Below, piece after piece: positions 11,877-25,275 of a stretch of 64,000 nt of DNA. The notes under the pieces are model-generated. The model did not search any database. It was not told where the DNA came from and saw only the letters and a list, made by a program, of their open reading frames with translations. The position numbers and the translations under genes were made by a program. The DNA comes from Pomacea canaliculata (lineage: Eukaryota; Mollusca; Gastropoda; Architaenioglossa; Ampullariidae): assembly GCF_003073045.1 (NCBI RefSeq), contig NC_037592.1:41287760-41351759 (forward strand), written 5' to 3'. Each line of letters opens with the position of its first letter. Positions within the stretch are counted from its first letter, which is position 1.

Positions 11877-14812
11877 TTATGGCAACTGTTCCCATTGTTA
11901 GAGCAAAGTGGCCTTCACGCCTTGACCAGTTTTTAAATTAACCGAATATTAATTTGATATTTTAGATATTTATGGTCCTGTAAATGATTTGAAGTTTGCA
12001 GTGCCTTTTACTGAATTAATTATTGAAAGGTGAGCTTAATGATGTAAAATACAGAAGCTGTTATCCGGTAGCTAAATTTTCATTTCAACGGTGGGTCGGT
12101 TATAAATCCTTTATGTCGAGGGTAAATCTCAAGCTGCATTGCCACTACACCCGGGAAAGTTACCCATGGGGCATCAAAGAGTTCATTCAGTACACGATTG
12201 ACTAAATCTCTCAAAGTGAGAACCAACTCAGCTTTTCTTAACATCGTGTTCTCTGCAAGTCCGGGAGGGCTACATTCAATAGCGATGAGGTGGGCAGTAA
12301 GCTTACGATAATATAATAGAATATACAGAGAAGTATTAGACAAAGTCGACTTACTCTTTCCTGCGCTTTCTCGAGTGTAAAATCGCCATAGATTAATTAA
12401 CAATGGGTGCCCATTACTTTTACTAATTTTTGCCAAGGGTTCAATGAACTGGTGTGGCGTCCGCTACTCTACGGCGATACACTTGGGGTGTGGGGTTTGT
12501 TTTCTTTTGTTGTGGGTTTTTTTTACACTTTTTTTGTTGTCTTCTGTTGTGTTTTTGTTTATTTATGGTTGTTATTTTAGAGGGGTGGCCGATTTCTGTT
12601 TTGACTAAATTAATTTACTTTATGCCCGAGTTCTTTTGTCCGTCAGTGTGTTCTGAGTTTTTGTGTTCAAACAAACGATGATATTACTGTTTACTAACCT
12701 CATGGTATGATACCTCATTCTGTGCCAAAGACACCATACAGTATTAGGAAATAAGTTCTACACAGCTGTATGCACATCCGTACTGCTGGCAGTGATGTAT
12801 AGAATTTTCTTGGTTTTAATATATGACAAGTATTTATAGAATTCTCTGCTTTCTGTTAAAACTGCTGGCAATAGGTGTGTAGAAGCTTTTTGCTTTCTCA
12901 AGTTGTTCTAAAGAACTTTTGTATATGTATACTGCTGACAGTGCTATATTGTATCTGCATGTTCAGACTGCTAATAGTATCTTACATAATTTTGAGTGTG
13001 TTCTTATTGCTGAAAACTTTGTAAATTTTATAGAACTTTATTTATGTCCATACAGCTGATGAATTTTCTTTATGTTACAGAAGATACATTTATGTGAAAT
13101 ACTTTATTGTATCTTCTCTGTATATTTGACTTGCCCCTGAAAAGTAGTATTAGTATACTCGCTATTTAAATGGTTCTATTTGAAAACTAGTTCAATTTGT
13201 ATCTCAGGATGTCCAGAAACCAAACTGGCTGCCGAGAACTTTCTATTATTTCGATCAACACTGACATTCATTAAGAGTAATTAGTGTGTGCAAACAAACA
13301 AACAAGGCACTCTGTCACTCTGTCTTGGTCACCTGGCAGTATATCACGTGACTGAGGTCAAAGTAACGGGGAAACCCGATGTTTTACGAAGCGAGTATCT
13401 ACGACAGGCGTTACCTAGCAACACAGCACATGCCATGTTACCTAGCATCACAGAACCTGGCTCTAACAACAGTAGGTGTAACAGTCACAGACATCTGTGT
13501 AAGACCACTGTATCCATGATGTGTCGCACACAAACCTTCAAGTTGTCATCGTACAAATCCACAGGAAGGTCCCATATTTACAGAAAGATTTTTAAAAATA
13601 CCAGACACGACTAACGATTTATACTTTATTTCAATCTTTGCTGGAAGCTATATAAATTGTATCAACCCAAATCATTAAAAACACAATAATATCCAACAAC
13701 CCTGGCGCTAGACGACACAAGACTGCAATACAATCTTCTTTTCTGTCCACAGGAAAATATTCACACAGTGAAAAAACCACCGGGAAATCTGTCCTAGTTA
13801 TTATTCAAATATTTTTAAAATTATTTATCAAATGTTATTCATACGTGATTTGTATTATTCGTGCATATTTTGGTACCTAGCTTGCATATGTATATTAAGC
13901 ATACGTGTTATTGGTCCTTTTGAAAGATTTTTTTAATAATTTCTACCACAAACAACCAGACACAAGATTGCTCAGTTTGTCCCAACTTTCATATTCTTCG
14001 TCCAATGTTTCTCACTTTATTTGCAGCCCTTCACTGCTGCGCTGCTGAATAGCTAGCTCGTAGAAAAGGTTTTATTATAAACTCTTTTTCTGACTTTGAT
14101 GTTTTGTATTATAAATTCTCGATGTGGCTTGTTTTTGCATTTTTAACGCTTTTTATTGTCTACCTTTGATTAAAACGCTTGAAAACCTGATAAGTCCTGT
14201 AAATGTCAAAGTTCCTTGGTGACCGCACGAATGTTCCAGTGACAACCACGCAGTTCAAGTCTCACACTAGCCCTCCCCACGTCTCTGAGTGGTAGTCTTG
14301 ACCGCACACACCACCGGACGGACGTGAGCACATACACACTAGAAAAATGAGATACTTCAGAATAATTTGCTGTCCTCAGTCACTCTGTGTGCGGTTTCTG
14401 GGTCAATATTAATTCCACCCACAGATACAGGCTTTCAAGTGAAATGATATGTAGACTGGAGGCGGAAAAAGGTTAAAACATCAGCTCTGAAAAAATGACA
14501 CGTGACGACAAGTTCAAAGGGAAGTGACTCTCTGACATCCTGTACTCAGCTGTGAACGAGGTTGGAGTTCTGCCCCTTTTTTTGGAATTGACGGTAAAAT
14601 GACTGGCACAGGTTTCTTTTCCTTTTGTGCAGTACAACTTGTGTCCGTGCAATCATAAAGTACTCGCGCTCACATGCAACATACACATGCGCTGGCGCGT
14701 TGGTAAACAGCCCGTGTTGTCGCATAGCACCTAGCCTGGAATGGTGAGACAGCGGAGGGCACACCTGGCTATGGCAGCTGACACCGTCAGACGGAACGAC
14801 TTACACTTCAAG
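11877..14812. other. intergenic region between two convergent genes
   Basis: No coding exon recognised. The left part contains a degenerate tandem repeat (listed separately). The rest is AT-rich with ordinary short frames. The protocadherin and SLC16 genes point toward each other across it, so both 3' ends lie here. Confidence 0.6.
12781..13075. repeat. degenerate tandem repeat around an ACTGCTGRCAG motif
   Basis: The motif ACTGCTGGCAG or close variants recurs at 12782, 12861, 12931, 12966, 13006 and 13052. Several copies are followed by a TATAGAATTTT-like block. Spacing is 35-80 bases, so this looks like an old array with a unit near 40 bases and decayed copies. No function is apparent. Confidence 0.45.
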
Positions 14813-14818
14813 TTTATT
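14813..14818 (-). terminator. candidate polyadenylation signal of the SLC16 gene
   Basis: TTTATT on the plus strand reads AATAAA on the minus strand, about 310 bases past the stop codon at 15128-15130. Confidence 0.45.
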
Positions 14819-15127
14819 TTGCAGATTTTATTCTCTGCTAAGAAAATGACCGACAAATTATCAGGTGAATTACTTTAGGCACGTGACTTGTTAGCAAGCG
14901 AGTCTCGCTCTTTCCGCTTTTCACATGACGAGCAGTGTAGTATGTCTGGCATTGTCCATCACACACTCACCGGTACTGTACCCTCTCAATGCCCATGTTT
15001 CAACTTTTCGACTTCTCCTGCTCATGAAATAAACAGTAATTATGCACTATACCGATTATGTCAACAGTTTTAGAAAAGTGAGAAGCGAAACAGGGACAAA
15101 CGACAAGTGAGATGAGTGAGAGAAGAG

Positions 15128-18100
15128 TCAGAGTGGTGACTGCTTCTCCATTTTTCTCTCTTTCTCTGCGCTGCGTCGTTCCTGCCGCCTAACCAAGCCT
15201 TCACAGCCCATCAGTCCTGCCGCTCCCAGAAGGCCACAGCCGATCACGTGGTACACAGCTGCGTAGGATCCCGTGGTGTCTCGCACGAAGCCTGGAACAG
15301 CAGCAAAATGTGAATATGAATAACTTGTTTCTATTGCAATCCATCAATCAACCATTCACACAAGAAAACAAGGTTCACACTCCAACATGTCAATTAATCA
15401 AAAACACGCGTGTGTATATGTATGTGTGTGTATGTGTGTGTATATGTATGTGTGTGTATGTGTGTGTGTGTACCTAACATCGGGTATATGGCTGCGAGCG
15501 AAGCACCGGAGACCAGCTGGCAGAAACCGTAGCCCTTGCTCATGTTCTCCAACCCAACGAAGTCGATGATGAGAATAGGCAGAAGGCACCCAAAGACACC
15601 ACCCATCAGCCCATGCACCACGGCCAGCACAACAAACAGCGGAAATGACGTCATGAATCGCACAAACTGCGCGGCGATGCCCACGACGACGAGCGAGATG
15701 ACGACCATGGTGGAGACACGCACCACCTTTGAGGTCGGCGATGACACCGCTGAGGAAGCGGCAGACGAAGTCCAGGCCGCTTACGATGGTCAGCAGCAGT
15801 GCCGCGTCTCTGTTGTTGATGCCGTTTTCAGCAGCCACCGCCGGCAGGTAGTCGGTGACGTTGTACACGAAGCCGGCCATGATGACGTGCAGCAGCAGCA
15901 AGCGGAAAAGCGCACTGCGCAGCAGCGACAGGTCCAGCAGGAAGACTGCCGAGATCAAGTGTGTCAGTCGACTGCACATCCGCCCTCCGGACTCTTTCCC
16001 AGCCTCCGGCGACAATTCATCCGCGCCCAGCGTGTCTGTGCTTTGAGCCTGGCCTTTGACCCAGCAGTCTTTATTCATACAGCAGTGGCCTTCTTCCTCA
16101 AATCTATGGGTGGCAGGCTGATGCACATTCACCCCGTCTGAATTACCTTTCACTTCCGTTGTGACTTCCTTCCGGTCTGCTAAAGAAGTAGAGGTATAAC
16201 CGTCGGGGCCATTCGCCAACATCTGGACCGCAGCAGAGGTGCCGTTGGCAAAGTCTTTGTATCGGAAATGATCGGAAATGGAATGAGCTCTCCTTAGAGA
16301 AAACGCAGTGTCGTATGCTGCCGGCCTTCCGCCAACATCCTGACTGCTTCTGCTGATGCCAGCGACACCCGAGTTCTTTGCGCATCCCGTGCATTCCCTC
16401 TCGTGAAATAAACGAACTAGTCCCGTTTGTCTGGTATTATTAACAGACCAGATGTGTCCTTTCCTGCCATTGGCCCACAGTCTGAATGCGGCTGGAAGTT
16501 GTTACAACTGCTTACATTAGTATCTCTGCACTGGACCCCTGCTGTCTCACCATGCACATTATCCAAAATGGGAAGCTTTGTTTCGTCACTTCCTGTGTCG
16601 ACGTCTTCATGTGACGTCACTTCCCCTTCCTCCCCGTTTTGGGTCTCGTGAGACTGTGTGTCGCAGGCTGCGGGCTTTCTGCTCAGAGGGCGGTGTCGTC
16701 GGGAGTAGAATGACACAGGCCTCAGCAGAAGGGCGGCTGGGAGGCAGTGGAGGAAGAGGCCGCCTGTCAGCAGAAGGGCCCCTCGCAAGCCGTACTCGGA
16801 GAGGAAGTAGGTGACTAGTGGAGGCAGCGCCATGCCCCCGACACTGCCTCCGCACTTGCCAATGGCGATAGCCAGGGATCGCCTTTTTCGAAAGTAGGAG
16901 CCGATCAAAACTATGCCTGGGGGAACCAGCATAGCAGAACCCATTCCTGAAAAAAACATTTTCAATTGAGAAGAGCACGGTAGTCGGAAAGGCCTAGCCT
17001 TATTCATAAGCCCATAAGGAGAAATCCAAACAAAGAATAAGTAGCACAAAAAGGAAACAAAACTATATAGGATCAAAGAAAAAAAAACGATATTACTACA
17101 ACGGAATTAATAATAATACTACAGACAGACAGGTCGTATAAGAGACAGACAATATTAAATTATATTTTTCTACTTGTCAATAACATCAAACCAAAGACAA
17201 CATCTCATTTTCTATCGTACTGAGAACACGGACTACGATACTGCACAATGCACAGTTTACTGGCCTAAGGCGAAATATTTTTGAAGTATGAACAAATTTG
17301 ATGGGTGATAGAGTATACCAATCCTTACCCATCAACACAGAGTGTACACAGATGAGAGACGTGAGGTCATTGGTCAACGATGCCAAGATGGTGCTGAGCG
17401 AGACCAGAACAGAGCCAATCAGAACGGTCTTCCTAGCTCCCAGTCGAGGGACCACAACATTCATGATATACAAACCTGTTCAACACATGATCAAGCATCA
17501 GGACGAGGGCCTATACAAAAGGTTTTTTCTTCTATCTCTTCTTTGTTTTTTATTTCTACATTCTGATCATTTATGATAACCGACACCAAGATGCGAGGAT
17601 ACATTCGTTAATTCAGAAATTTTCTTTAAAGAAATGCATTGGTTTGTCGAGCAGCTGGTGACGCGAGTCTGGCGGTGTGTGTGTGTGTGTGACGTACATG
17701 TGTTGTGGTGTGCGTGACGCACGTACCTGTGACGCTGTAGACGCCGGACCGGATGCCGAAGATGAGTGTCGTCTGCGTCGCCGGAGCCCGGAAGCGACGC
17801 AACAACTCGACGAAGATGACACCACAGGACTTGAGGAAGCCGATGAAGACGCCAAAGTGCACGAAGCTACCTGATGACAGAAACGTCAGCTGTGCTATTG
17901 ATGATGATTGATGATGGATTGATGGATGATGATGATGATTGTTGATGATGATGACGTTAAATGTCACCAGCAGAAAGGTCACAAACTTGCCGCTCAAAAC
18001 AATAGATAGTTGACACTAATCAGGTCACCGACATACTTTGCACTCCTGTCTAGTGTGGCAGGCAACAGAATTTTCTAGTGACTGGGTACATTGGTGTAAG

Positions 18101-20447
18101 TGCCTTTAGTAATTAATAAAAGCACAGAGCAAGATTTCCCCAACTGTGGGTGAACACCCCTCATGCTCATCTATTCTCCAGGTACATCTCCATGCACAGA
18201 AAGAGGCCAACAAAACAGGTGTCAGGGTTGTACATAAGTACGTTTACACTGAAGAGAAAATGTGAGGATTAAATGTGAGGAGTAAATATGAGGATTAAAT
18301 GTGAGGTAAAATGTGAGGATTAAAACGTAGCTATTTCTGGAGGTACTTACAAACAATCACAGGACACAAGAATACAATATGACTGACGACAAAAATGAAA
18401 TAAAGAAATAAAGGACAGATAAAAATAATTAAACAAAAAAGGAATGGTGCACGTGTGTGTTTGCATGTGTGTTTTATATATATATATGTGTGTGAACACA
18501 TCACATAGAAACACGGGGTTTTAATCTCCAATTCGAAAAGAACTGGAGATAAGGCTGGCGGTGGCCAGGGCAGTGTGACTTACCTGTATTTACCTGTAAC
18601 ATTACCTATGATTCCTAACTTTGCTAACACCTTATCTGCATCTTGTATTTGTATTTTTACACTTTCATGTTGTGCTTTACAACTTGTGTGTCTGTTTGTA
18701 TGTTTATCTTATGTGAGATGCGAATTACTTATTTATTTGTGTCGCTCTTGTCTTAATAAACATTAAATAAGGTCTTCAACGTATTTCTACATTTGTAAAA
18801 TTTTGTGTCCACAATTTTGGGAAGTTCACGGTCATGGCTATCGTATGGACCTCCACTTAACGACGAAGAAAACGAAGAGGCACAACAGATGGTCACATTT
18901 GACAGTTGCAGACCTCACTGATAGTCCTTAGTTCTTGAAACAATTTCAGAATGTCAGATCGTTACACCCTCCCGAAACTTTGCTCTTCATCATCTCTTGC
19001 TGTCAGTCTGTGGCTGCTAGGTTAGGAAATGCAATGCCACATCATGAATATAGTAACTTTCAAGAGTGAGGATGCAGAAATCAGAAAACACGTCTGTGAA
19101 TATATTTGGTGTCCACTGTTCCTGTAAGTCCTCGTTATTTTGTTTCACAGGATGAACTGCCAGCAATATCTAGCTCTCGTCTGTCACACAGTGATCTTGC
19201 TCTCATCAACATCTCTAGCTGTCATCAATGTAAACTGCTCTCTTTTAAGGATGTCAGAAGCAGCTGGAAGACCTCTCTGGTTACACGATGTCTGGAAGCA
19301 GTTGCTAGAATCCGTTCTGTTTGCACACTTCCGCCTGACAGTCTCCCAGCGCAGTGTAAACAAAACCTTTTTGCCAGAACCCTGCCACCCTGCCCCCACC
19401 CGGAACTAAGTGCTTTCACAAGCTGTGTTTGTAATTGTTTCGATGGGCATCTAAGGAAGAGAATGTGTGTACACGTGAGAGGAACAGATGCGACTGGGTG
19501 GATCTGAAAATAAACAAACGTTAAGCGAACGGAAGAAAATCACAAGACAAACATTACTTCTGTGGAAATGTGATCAGCAAAGAAAAATATCGTCTGAATG
19601 GAAACTGGAGTTCCCGTTGTTTTCAAATGCTGCCCTCTTTCTCTCTGACCGACCTCGTGTATGGTAACACTCAAAACCTTGCAGCCCTGACCTTATTATC
19701 CAACCTTTCTTCTGAATCAATAAGAGTAAAAAAATGCAGTGGATGGAATCAGAAGAAGTAGCGACTTCAAAATACAATAAACACCAAACAAGAAGATTTC
19801 TCTATCGACAAGCATCCTTTAATCGAAGACTAGGAAACGCACGCGCGCAAACTCTCTGGCAGTAGTTGGAATCAACATATCAACGGAAACCATTTCCCAG
19901 CTTCGTGTGCGTGATACCAAACAGCTCGCCAAAGGCTCCAGCAAAGAATCACAAACACACAAAGACACGCACGATGCATGTACAACGACAATAACAACAG
20001 AAGCAACCAGAACACCAGGACACGTGGGAGGAAATTCGCTAAGAAACATGCGCGCGCACTTTTTTTTTTTTTTTTTTGGGTGGGGGGAAAAACTTAGTAA
20101 TTGAGTCCTTCCTTCACGTGGAATGTTTCATTGTTTGATCACGTGGTGCTATGACCATACGTCATTAAGCCACTCAGAAACCGTACATAAACATAATGAC
20201 ATGTCTGTACTAACAATGAAATGCCTGTACTAACCGACTACAACCATCCATGCCCATCCCTTGTCATAAGGGATCCCATCGTCTTCTGGTTTCGCACAAG
20301 TTCCTTCTGGGCCTGCTCTGATGACCTTTCCTCCGAAGCCTCGGTTGCCAGGAGGGGCCTGTTAGTGTCGCCTCCATCTGGTGTTTCTGTGGGTCTCGAT
20401 CTCTCGTCATCGTCTCCTGTATCACCACCTGTACCTGACTGCAGCAT
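15128..20447 (-). CDS. SLC16 family (monocarboxylate-transporter-like) major facilitator
   Basis: Twelve-helix carrier of the major facilitator superfamily, plasma membrane; the substrate cannot be read from the sequence. Coding exons in transcript order: 20447-20235, 17870-17727, 17475-17329, 16946-15474, 15291-15128; every intron is phase 1. About 713 residues. ATG at 20447 sits in GCCGCCATG. The family signature before helix 1 reads DKGWAWMVVVG (usual form D/E-G-G/S-W-G/A-W). Helix motifs include GVYSVTGLYIMN, GARKTVLIGS and SYFRKRRSLA. A hydrophilic loop of roughly 240 residues separates helices 6 and 7. The second half includes YNVTDYLPAVA, SGVIADLK, and YPMLGFVRDTTGSYAAVY across the last junction. 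Three single-base breaks: one lost in exon 1 (about 20270-20330), one lost near 16425, one extra A in CTCAAAGG near 15735. Sequence is well conserved on both sides of each, so assembly error is likely. It resembles the MCT9/12/14 branch, with modest confidence. Confidence 0.9.
15408..15473. repeat. GT/GTAT microsatellite abutting a splice donor
   Basis: A TGTGTATG-type dinucleotide array on the plus strand. On the minus strand it reads GTACACACACAC and forms the donor of the large SLC16 exon (exon ends at 15474), so the repeat supplies all intronic donor bases. Reading through it adds a Thr/His/Tyr-rich tail that ends at a stop at 15394. Confidence 0.8.
17885..17960. repeat. GAT/GATG simple repeat
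   Basis: An imperfect run of GATGATTGATGGAT units inside SLC16 intron 1, just before the acceptor of the second coding exon in transcript order. No function is seen. Confidence 0.7.
18261..18326. repeat. short tandem repeat of TGTGAGGATTAAA
   Basis: Four to five imperfect copies of a 13-16 base unit (TGTGAGGATTAAA, TGTGAGGAGTAAA, TATGAGGATTAAA). It lies within the first SLC16 intron. Confidence 0.7.
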
Positions 20448-20464
20448 GGCGGCCGCTGGGCTAT

Positions 20465-23400
20465 CTGCAAACAGCAAAGTTTGCCCCTCATTATTTGGAC
20501 AAGCAGGGTTACAGGATCCCACTATACCGTGGTATTTCTGTTTCTGTACACAGACAGACATCAAGTGTGGCCGTCCTCTGAAATGACTCAGGAAGACCCA
20601 CCTATTGCCGGCCTGTCGCATCGTCCTCTCACCTGTCTACACTACCATGTCTGCATCATAATTTATTCACACCTGGTGTCTCAGTAAATGGAATAATACT
20701 TTACACTTGTACACGCGATCATTACACGTGTTACCAGTTCCGTTTGATTTCTCTACAACACGATTGTGTGCGTCTGGTCGGCTACCTTGTGTAGGTTACT
20801 TTGCGGTGTGTGTTTTAGCTCACTAATTCCATTGATAGGTACATTTTGTTAGTCTATACCACTTATCGTCCCTTGACAACAGCAACGACGACAGATGTGT
20901 CCAACTTCCTCAGACGTGTCTGTAGGATGTTTCTGTTGAAACTACACACAGCTCATTCATATGGCTTACTAGCACGTAGACACCCTCTCTGGCAAAAATA
21001 TACCTGGTCTGTCCATCTCAGTCTGCTCCCTGATTACCCCCCCACACACACACACATATACACTCTCTCCATCTCGACTAATGCATGCTCAGGCACGTAT
21101 CGCCGGGGGGAATGACCCTGTAAATATTTATGAGAAAAACGGATGCAAAAGTACGAATGTTATGTATCTATCCTACCTACCTGTCAGAATGCAGTAAACA
21201 CGAAAGATTTTGCACAATGTCTACCTGGTAGGTGGCTGGTGTCAAGGCCCTCAGTAGTGAAATATCTCGACACTGGAAGCGAGACTGTGCCCCTCCCGTC
21301 TTAGTTTCTAACCCGGCCACTGTGCTTGGGCACTACTTTTTTCTGATTTCCTTTGATTTTAGCTGGTGTCAGCACGTGTAAAAAGACTGGGTCATCGTGT
21401 TTACAGTCGCTGTGATAAGTGATTTGGGCTACAGTTAGAAAATAATGCATAAAAACAGGACAGGATGGCTGTAAACAGCCAGATGAAAGTGGGAGGCAGT
21501 GGGGGATGCGGGTGCTGTCAAAGGGGCCCGGATTTCTTTTCCTCCTTTTCCTTTTTTCAATAGCTCTGAGGAAAGAACACCCAGGCATTACATGCAGATG
21601 TTATTGACAATCAAATTGTAAGCATATTATTATAGACTGGGAAAATGATTTACGATTACAATTGCAACAGTCGTCTGCCCCGGGACCTTGGCTCTCAGTG
21701 GCTCTGATTGTAAAGGCAATGTCAGCTTTTAAGGCAGCAGTAAGGCAAGCAGTAAGACAAACAGTCAAAGGACAACTGTCTAATCTTCAGACAAGCAGTA
21801 ATAGGACAGACGCCTTATCTTACAAGCAATGAAGCGACAAATGTCTCATCTTGTAGGATCACGTGAAACAGCAAAGAAGTACAAAAAGTCTGCAATGAAA
21901 TAATGTTCTTTGCAACAAACAAATACAAAAATTAATGAGGAAACTAAATGAATAGGCTATGCATGAACAAAAGACCATTGCAAGAATGATGCAATGAAAT
22001 TTTAAAACACATCAACACGAAACCTGCAGACACACTGAGTGGAGTCAGCGACTGAGCAATTCGTCAGTCGCCTCACGAATAAACTTTGTAACAAATGTTG
22101 GTCTATAAATATATAAATATATAGGTCTATACATCTAGGCACAGAACCCAGCACCAAGGTAATCCACCTGTTCGTTTGCCCCCAGGACTCTCACAAAACG
22201 CGGGTTCCAAACCAACTGAACCATGTTAGCCCAAGGGTCGCGAAATGAAGCTTACATCACCATGAACCTTCCCTTTCTGCGATTATACATTACATCGAAA
22301 CATTATATGTATCATGAGAACTCAACCGGTTCACATACTTGTCTGACCTACTAACCTAGTCCTCGCGCTAAACGCGTTTAAAGTTTCATGCAAAGGGTAG
22401 AGGGCTTGCTTTACCTGCAACCTTCTTCGTCCTCACCTTTCAGATACGCATGATGTGAGCTGTCGTAAATTCTGAATGGAAGTGAACACCCTGACATTTG
22501 TGGAGAGGTTGTCATTTTTTAGTTTAAACTGTGTTACCTTTTCCTCGTTATGGGAATGTCGGGAAATTTTACACCCCGTTACACATCAGGTGAGTTTCTT
22601 TTAAAGGGGCAATCGAGAACGCTGCCGTTTACGGACAGGTGTAGCACACCTTCATAAAATATCTGACATATATATAACAGAAAAGGAAAAATGTTGTTGG
22701 TCAGGGCAAGAAGATGAAAGTTGAAAGGTTATAGTAAACATTACTATCTACTTATATCTCAAAGCTCCGTGGGACAGTTCACCTGTGCTTGTAGAGACTG
22801 GCAAGCGTGTCACATGTCTGTAAACTGTCGTGCCTACAAAGTCCCGTAAACAGTTTACATGAAAATATTCCACTTTGTTATGCTTGTGATCACTCTACAC
22901 CAAAGTGTCTTTGACCCACAAAGCTCGTGTTTTTGTTGTTTTCTTTGACACACAATAAGTAGCCAGTAGAATGATAACACTCATGATAGGGATAGGTGAC
23001 AAAACTTTTGACAGGGGAACCCAAGGTGAGGCAGACTGTCAATACACAAACCATTCGGGAATTAGATGGGTGAGGGCGAAGCAAGCTAACTGTGAGCAAT
23101 GATAATATGCATGAGCTGTGAACGAGCTAACTGTGAGCTGTGAGCGTGGGGCAGTCTTTCCTGCTACGAAATGTAGCCACAGTTTGACCTGCACTCCAGT
23201 CTCTACTAACCAGGTTCATTCTTACAAAGTCCTAACGCTTCATGCACGCGCCTTTAACGATTGTTTTTAACAATTTTTAATTTTTTAAGTATTTAATTGT
23301 TGTCCTGTTTGTTTTATTAGCAATCAGCATTTTTGTGGGTGTGGTAATGATGATGCTTCTGTGGAAAAGTGTTTTCAGATAATGGTGATAGCAAACCGTG

Positions 23401-25275
23401 TCTGATTATATAGAAGAGAATTTTGTGCTAACATTTAAGATTGCTGCCTGTAAGTATAATCGAGTGGATTTTAGTTCGTTCGTCTTCCTATCGTCTTTGG
23501 CTCCCTTGTATAGAGGAAATACCTGGCGACTACTTACGTCACAATCGCTGGAGGCTGGCTGCATCTGTGGCCTGCTCGCCCTCCCAAGGGGCGGGATTGG
23601 CTAGAAACCCAAACATGGTGCAACACTGCAGGCCTCAGACGACCATGCTGCATCCTGTCTACAGTAGTAGTCATGCCTGTAGACTGACTGGCACTGACAA
23701 AGTGACTAGCGCTGTAGCAGGTAGACAGTTGACAGTACACCACACAGCACCGACTCTACATGTACACTCCTACACTTCCCTTTCCTTTGTTGTGGCTTTC
23801 GAATCCTCGACACAGCATCTGTCGTCAGCATTTTCCCTCTCAGAGATCGTCACATCTTCCTACTATATGTGGATGTCTGTCAACATCTACTTGTCTAAGT
23901 AGCTGGTAGTCTGCTGTCTACAAGTGCCTTCGCTGATTCACGAAAAGGTCAACTGGTCACAACAGCGTCCGGGGACGCAACTCGCGGCATGCGATGTAGT
24001 TGTTTCCCTTTGCCAGCAGACGCTAGAAAGGTCAGCCAGGACGAGGGCACTTGCATATCATGTCCCACACTTTTAAAAACAAACTTGGTTTCTGCTTCGG
24101 CGTCGCTGTGAGCTCTTATCAGCTCGTCACCTAACCTTGACCTCATTTCAAGCGACTGGTAGACTGCGGGGCGGCTGACGAAGTAATGGCTGCTAGAGTA
24201 CACGTACACAGCAGTGCTAGTGTACCACAGTTCGGTGTTCACTAGCTCTACAGACGAGACGACATTTAGCTAAAGCCACCCGTAAAGGTTCCCCGGCCAC
24301 CCAACATCGTAACACGAGAATCTTTTCAGACTTCACCTTTGTGTACATGCTCCTGACATACGAGTGCGGTTTCTTTTGTGCTCCTAATCTCGCTGTGCCT
24401 TTGATGTCTATTTAAATGTTACTTCTTGTCTACCATTTTCCCATAAAGCGTCATAATGAATCAAACACTGATCCAAGCGTATTAAATTTTCACTCATTCA
24501 TTATTTGTACAATTTAATTGCATGTCTTCCAGTTTTTTTTACATGCATGGGAGGTGTTTTTTTTTTTTTCTTTCATGTGTCGAAGTGTGGGAGTGTGTGT
24601 TTGTGAACTATTTGTCACATGCCTGTGACTGTTATGGTCTTCATGTTGGTTGTTTTTTTTCTAAGTGTATAATACTGATATATGAGAAAAACATCACTAT
24701 AAAACAACATTTTAAATATTTGACAAGACCACACAATCAGCTCGAACTATGACACGCAGTCAGGTTCATGACCTCCGTGCCAGCCCTTCCCTTAAGATTA
24801 AACTACTAAACATGGACACTCACAGCTTTAGTTGATCAGCTCGATACTTTCATCTTCATCTTCCTCGACAAGATCGCGAAGATGGAAAGCACGAAAGGAG
24901 GAAGTGACTAAGAATTGCACATAAGATGCAGCATCATGAAATGCAAGCTAGACTGAAATATCTAATGGCTGTTTCTTATCTTAAAGCCACGTGATTACGG
25001 GACGGCCACCCTGAGTATTTTCACAAACCCTTTGGCTTGTAGAGTTGAGTAGACCATCAAGTGAAGATTCTTTGTGAGTGGGGCATGTGTTGTCAAGGGC
25101 AGACAATCTGCCAGACAAAAAAGTGATTATGTCACCTTTTATATGGGTTTAATTAATACTGGTATAGTCAGGCCTGACAAGAGGGTGAGTGGGGATCAGC
25201 TGGGTTAGTTGCATACTGGGAAAATAAGAAACGATTACAATTAAGAATTAATTCAGAAGGAAGCCCCGGAAAGGT
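20465..25275. other. gene-poor region upstream of the SLC16 coding start
   Basis: The minus-strand acceptor just upstream of the SLC16 ATG (TTTGCAG, exon starts 20464) means at least one noncoding SLC16 exon must lie in this region or beyond, but I could not place it. The rest shows only short frames, AAGCAGTAAG-type imperfect repeats near 21720-21850, and a 70-80 base block near 21635 that resembles one near 25213 (see findings). Confidence 0.5.

Noticed and set aside
15536-16141. 201-codon plus-strand frame opposite the SLC16 gene
   Set aside because: The minus strand encodes recognisable transporter helices here; the plus frame has no family features.
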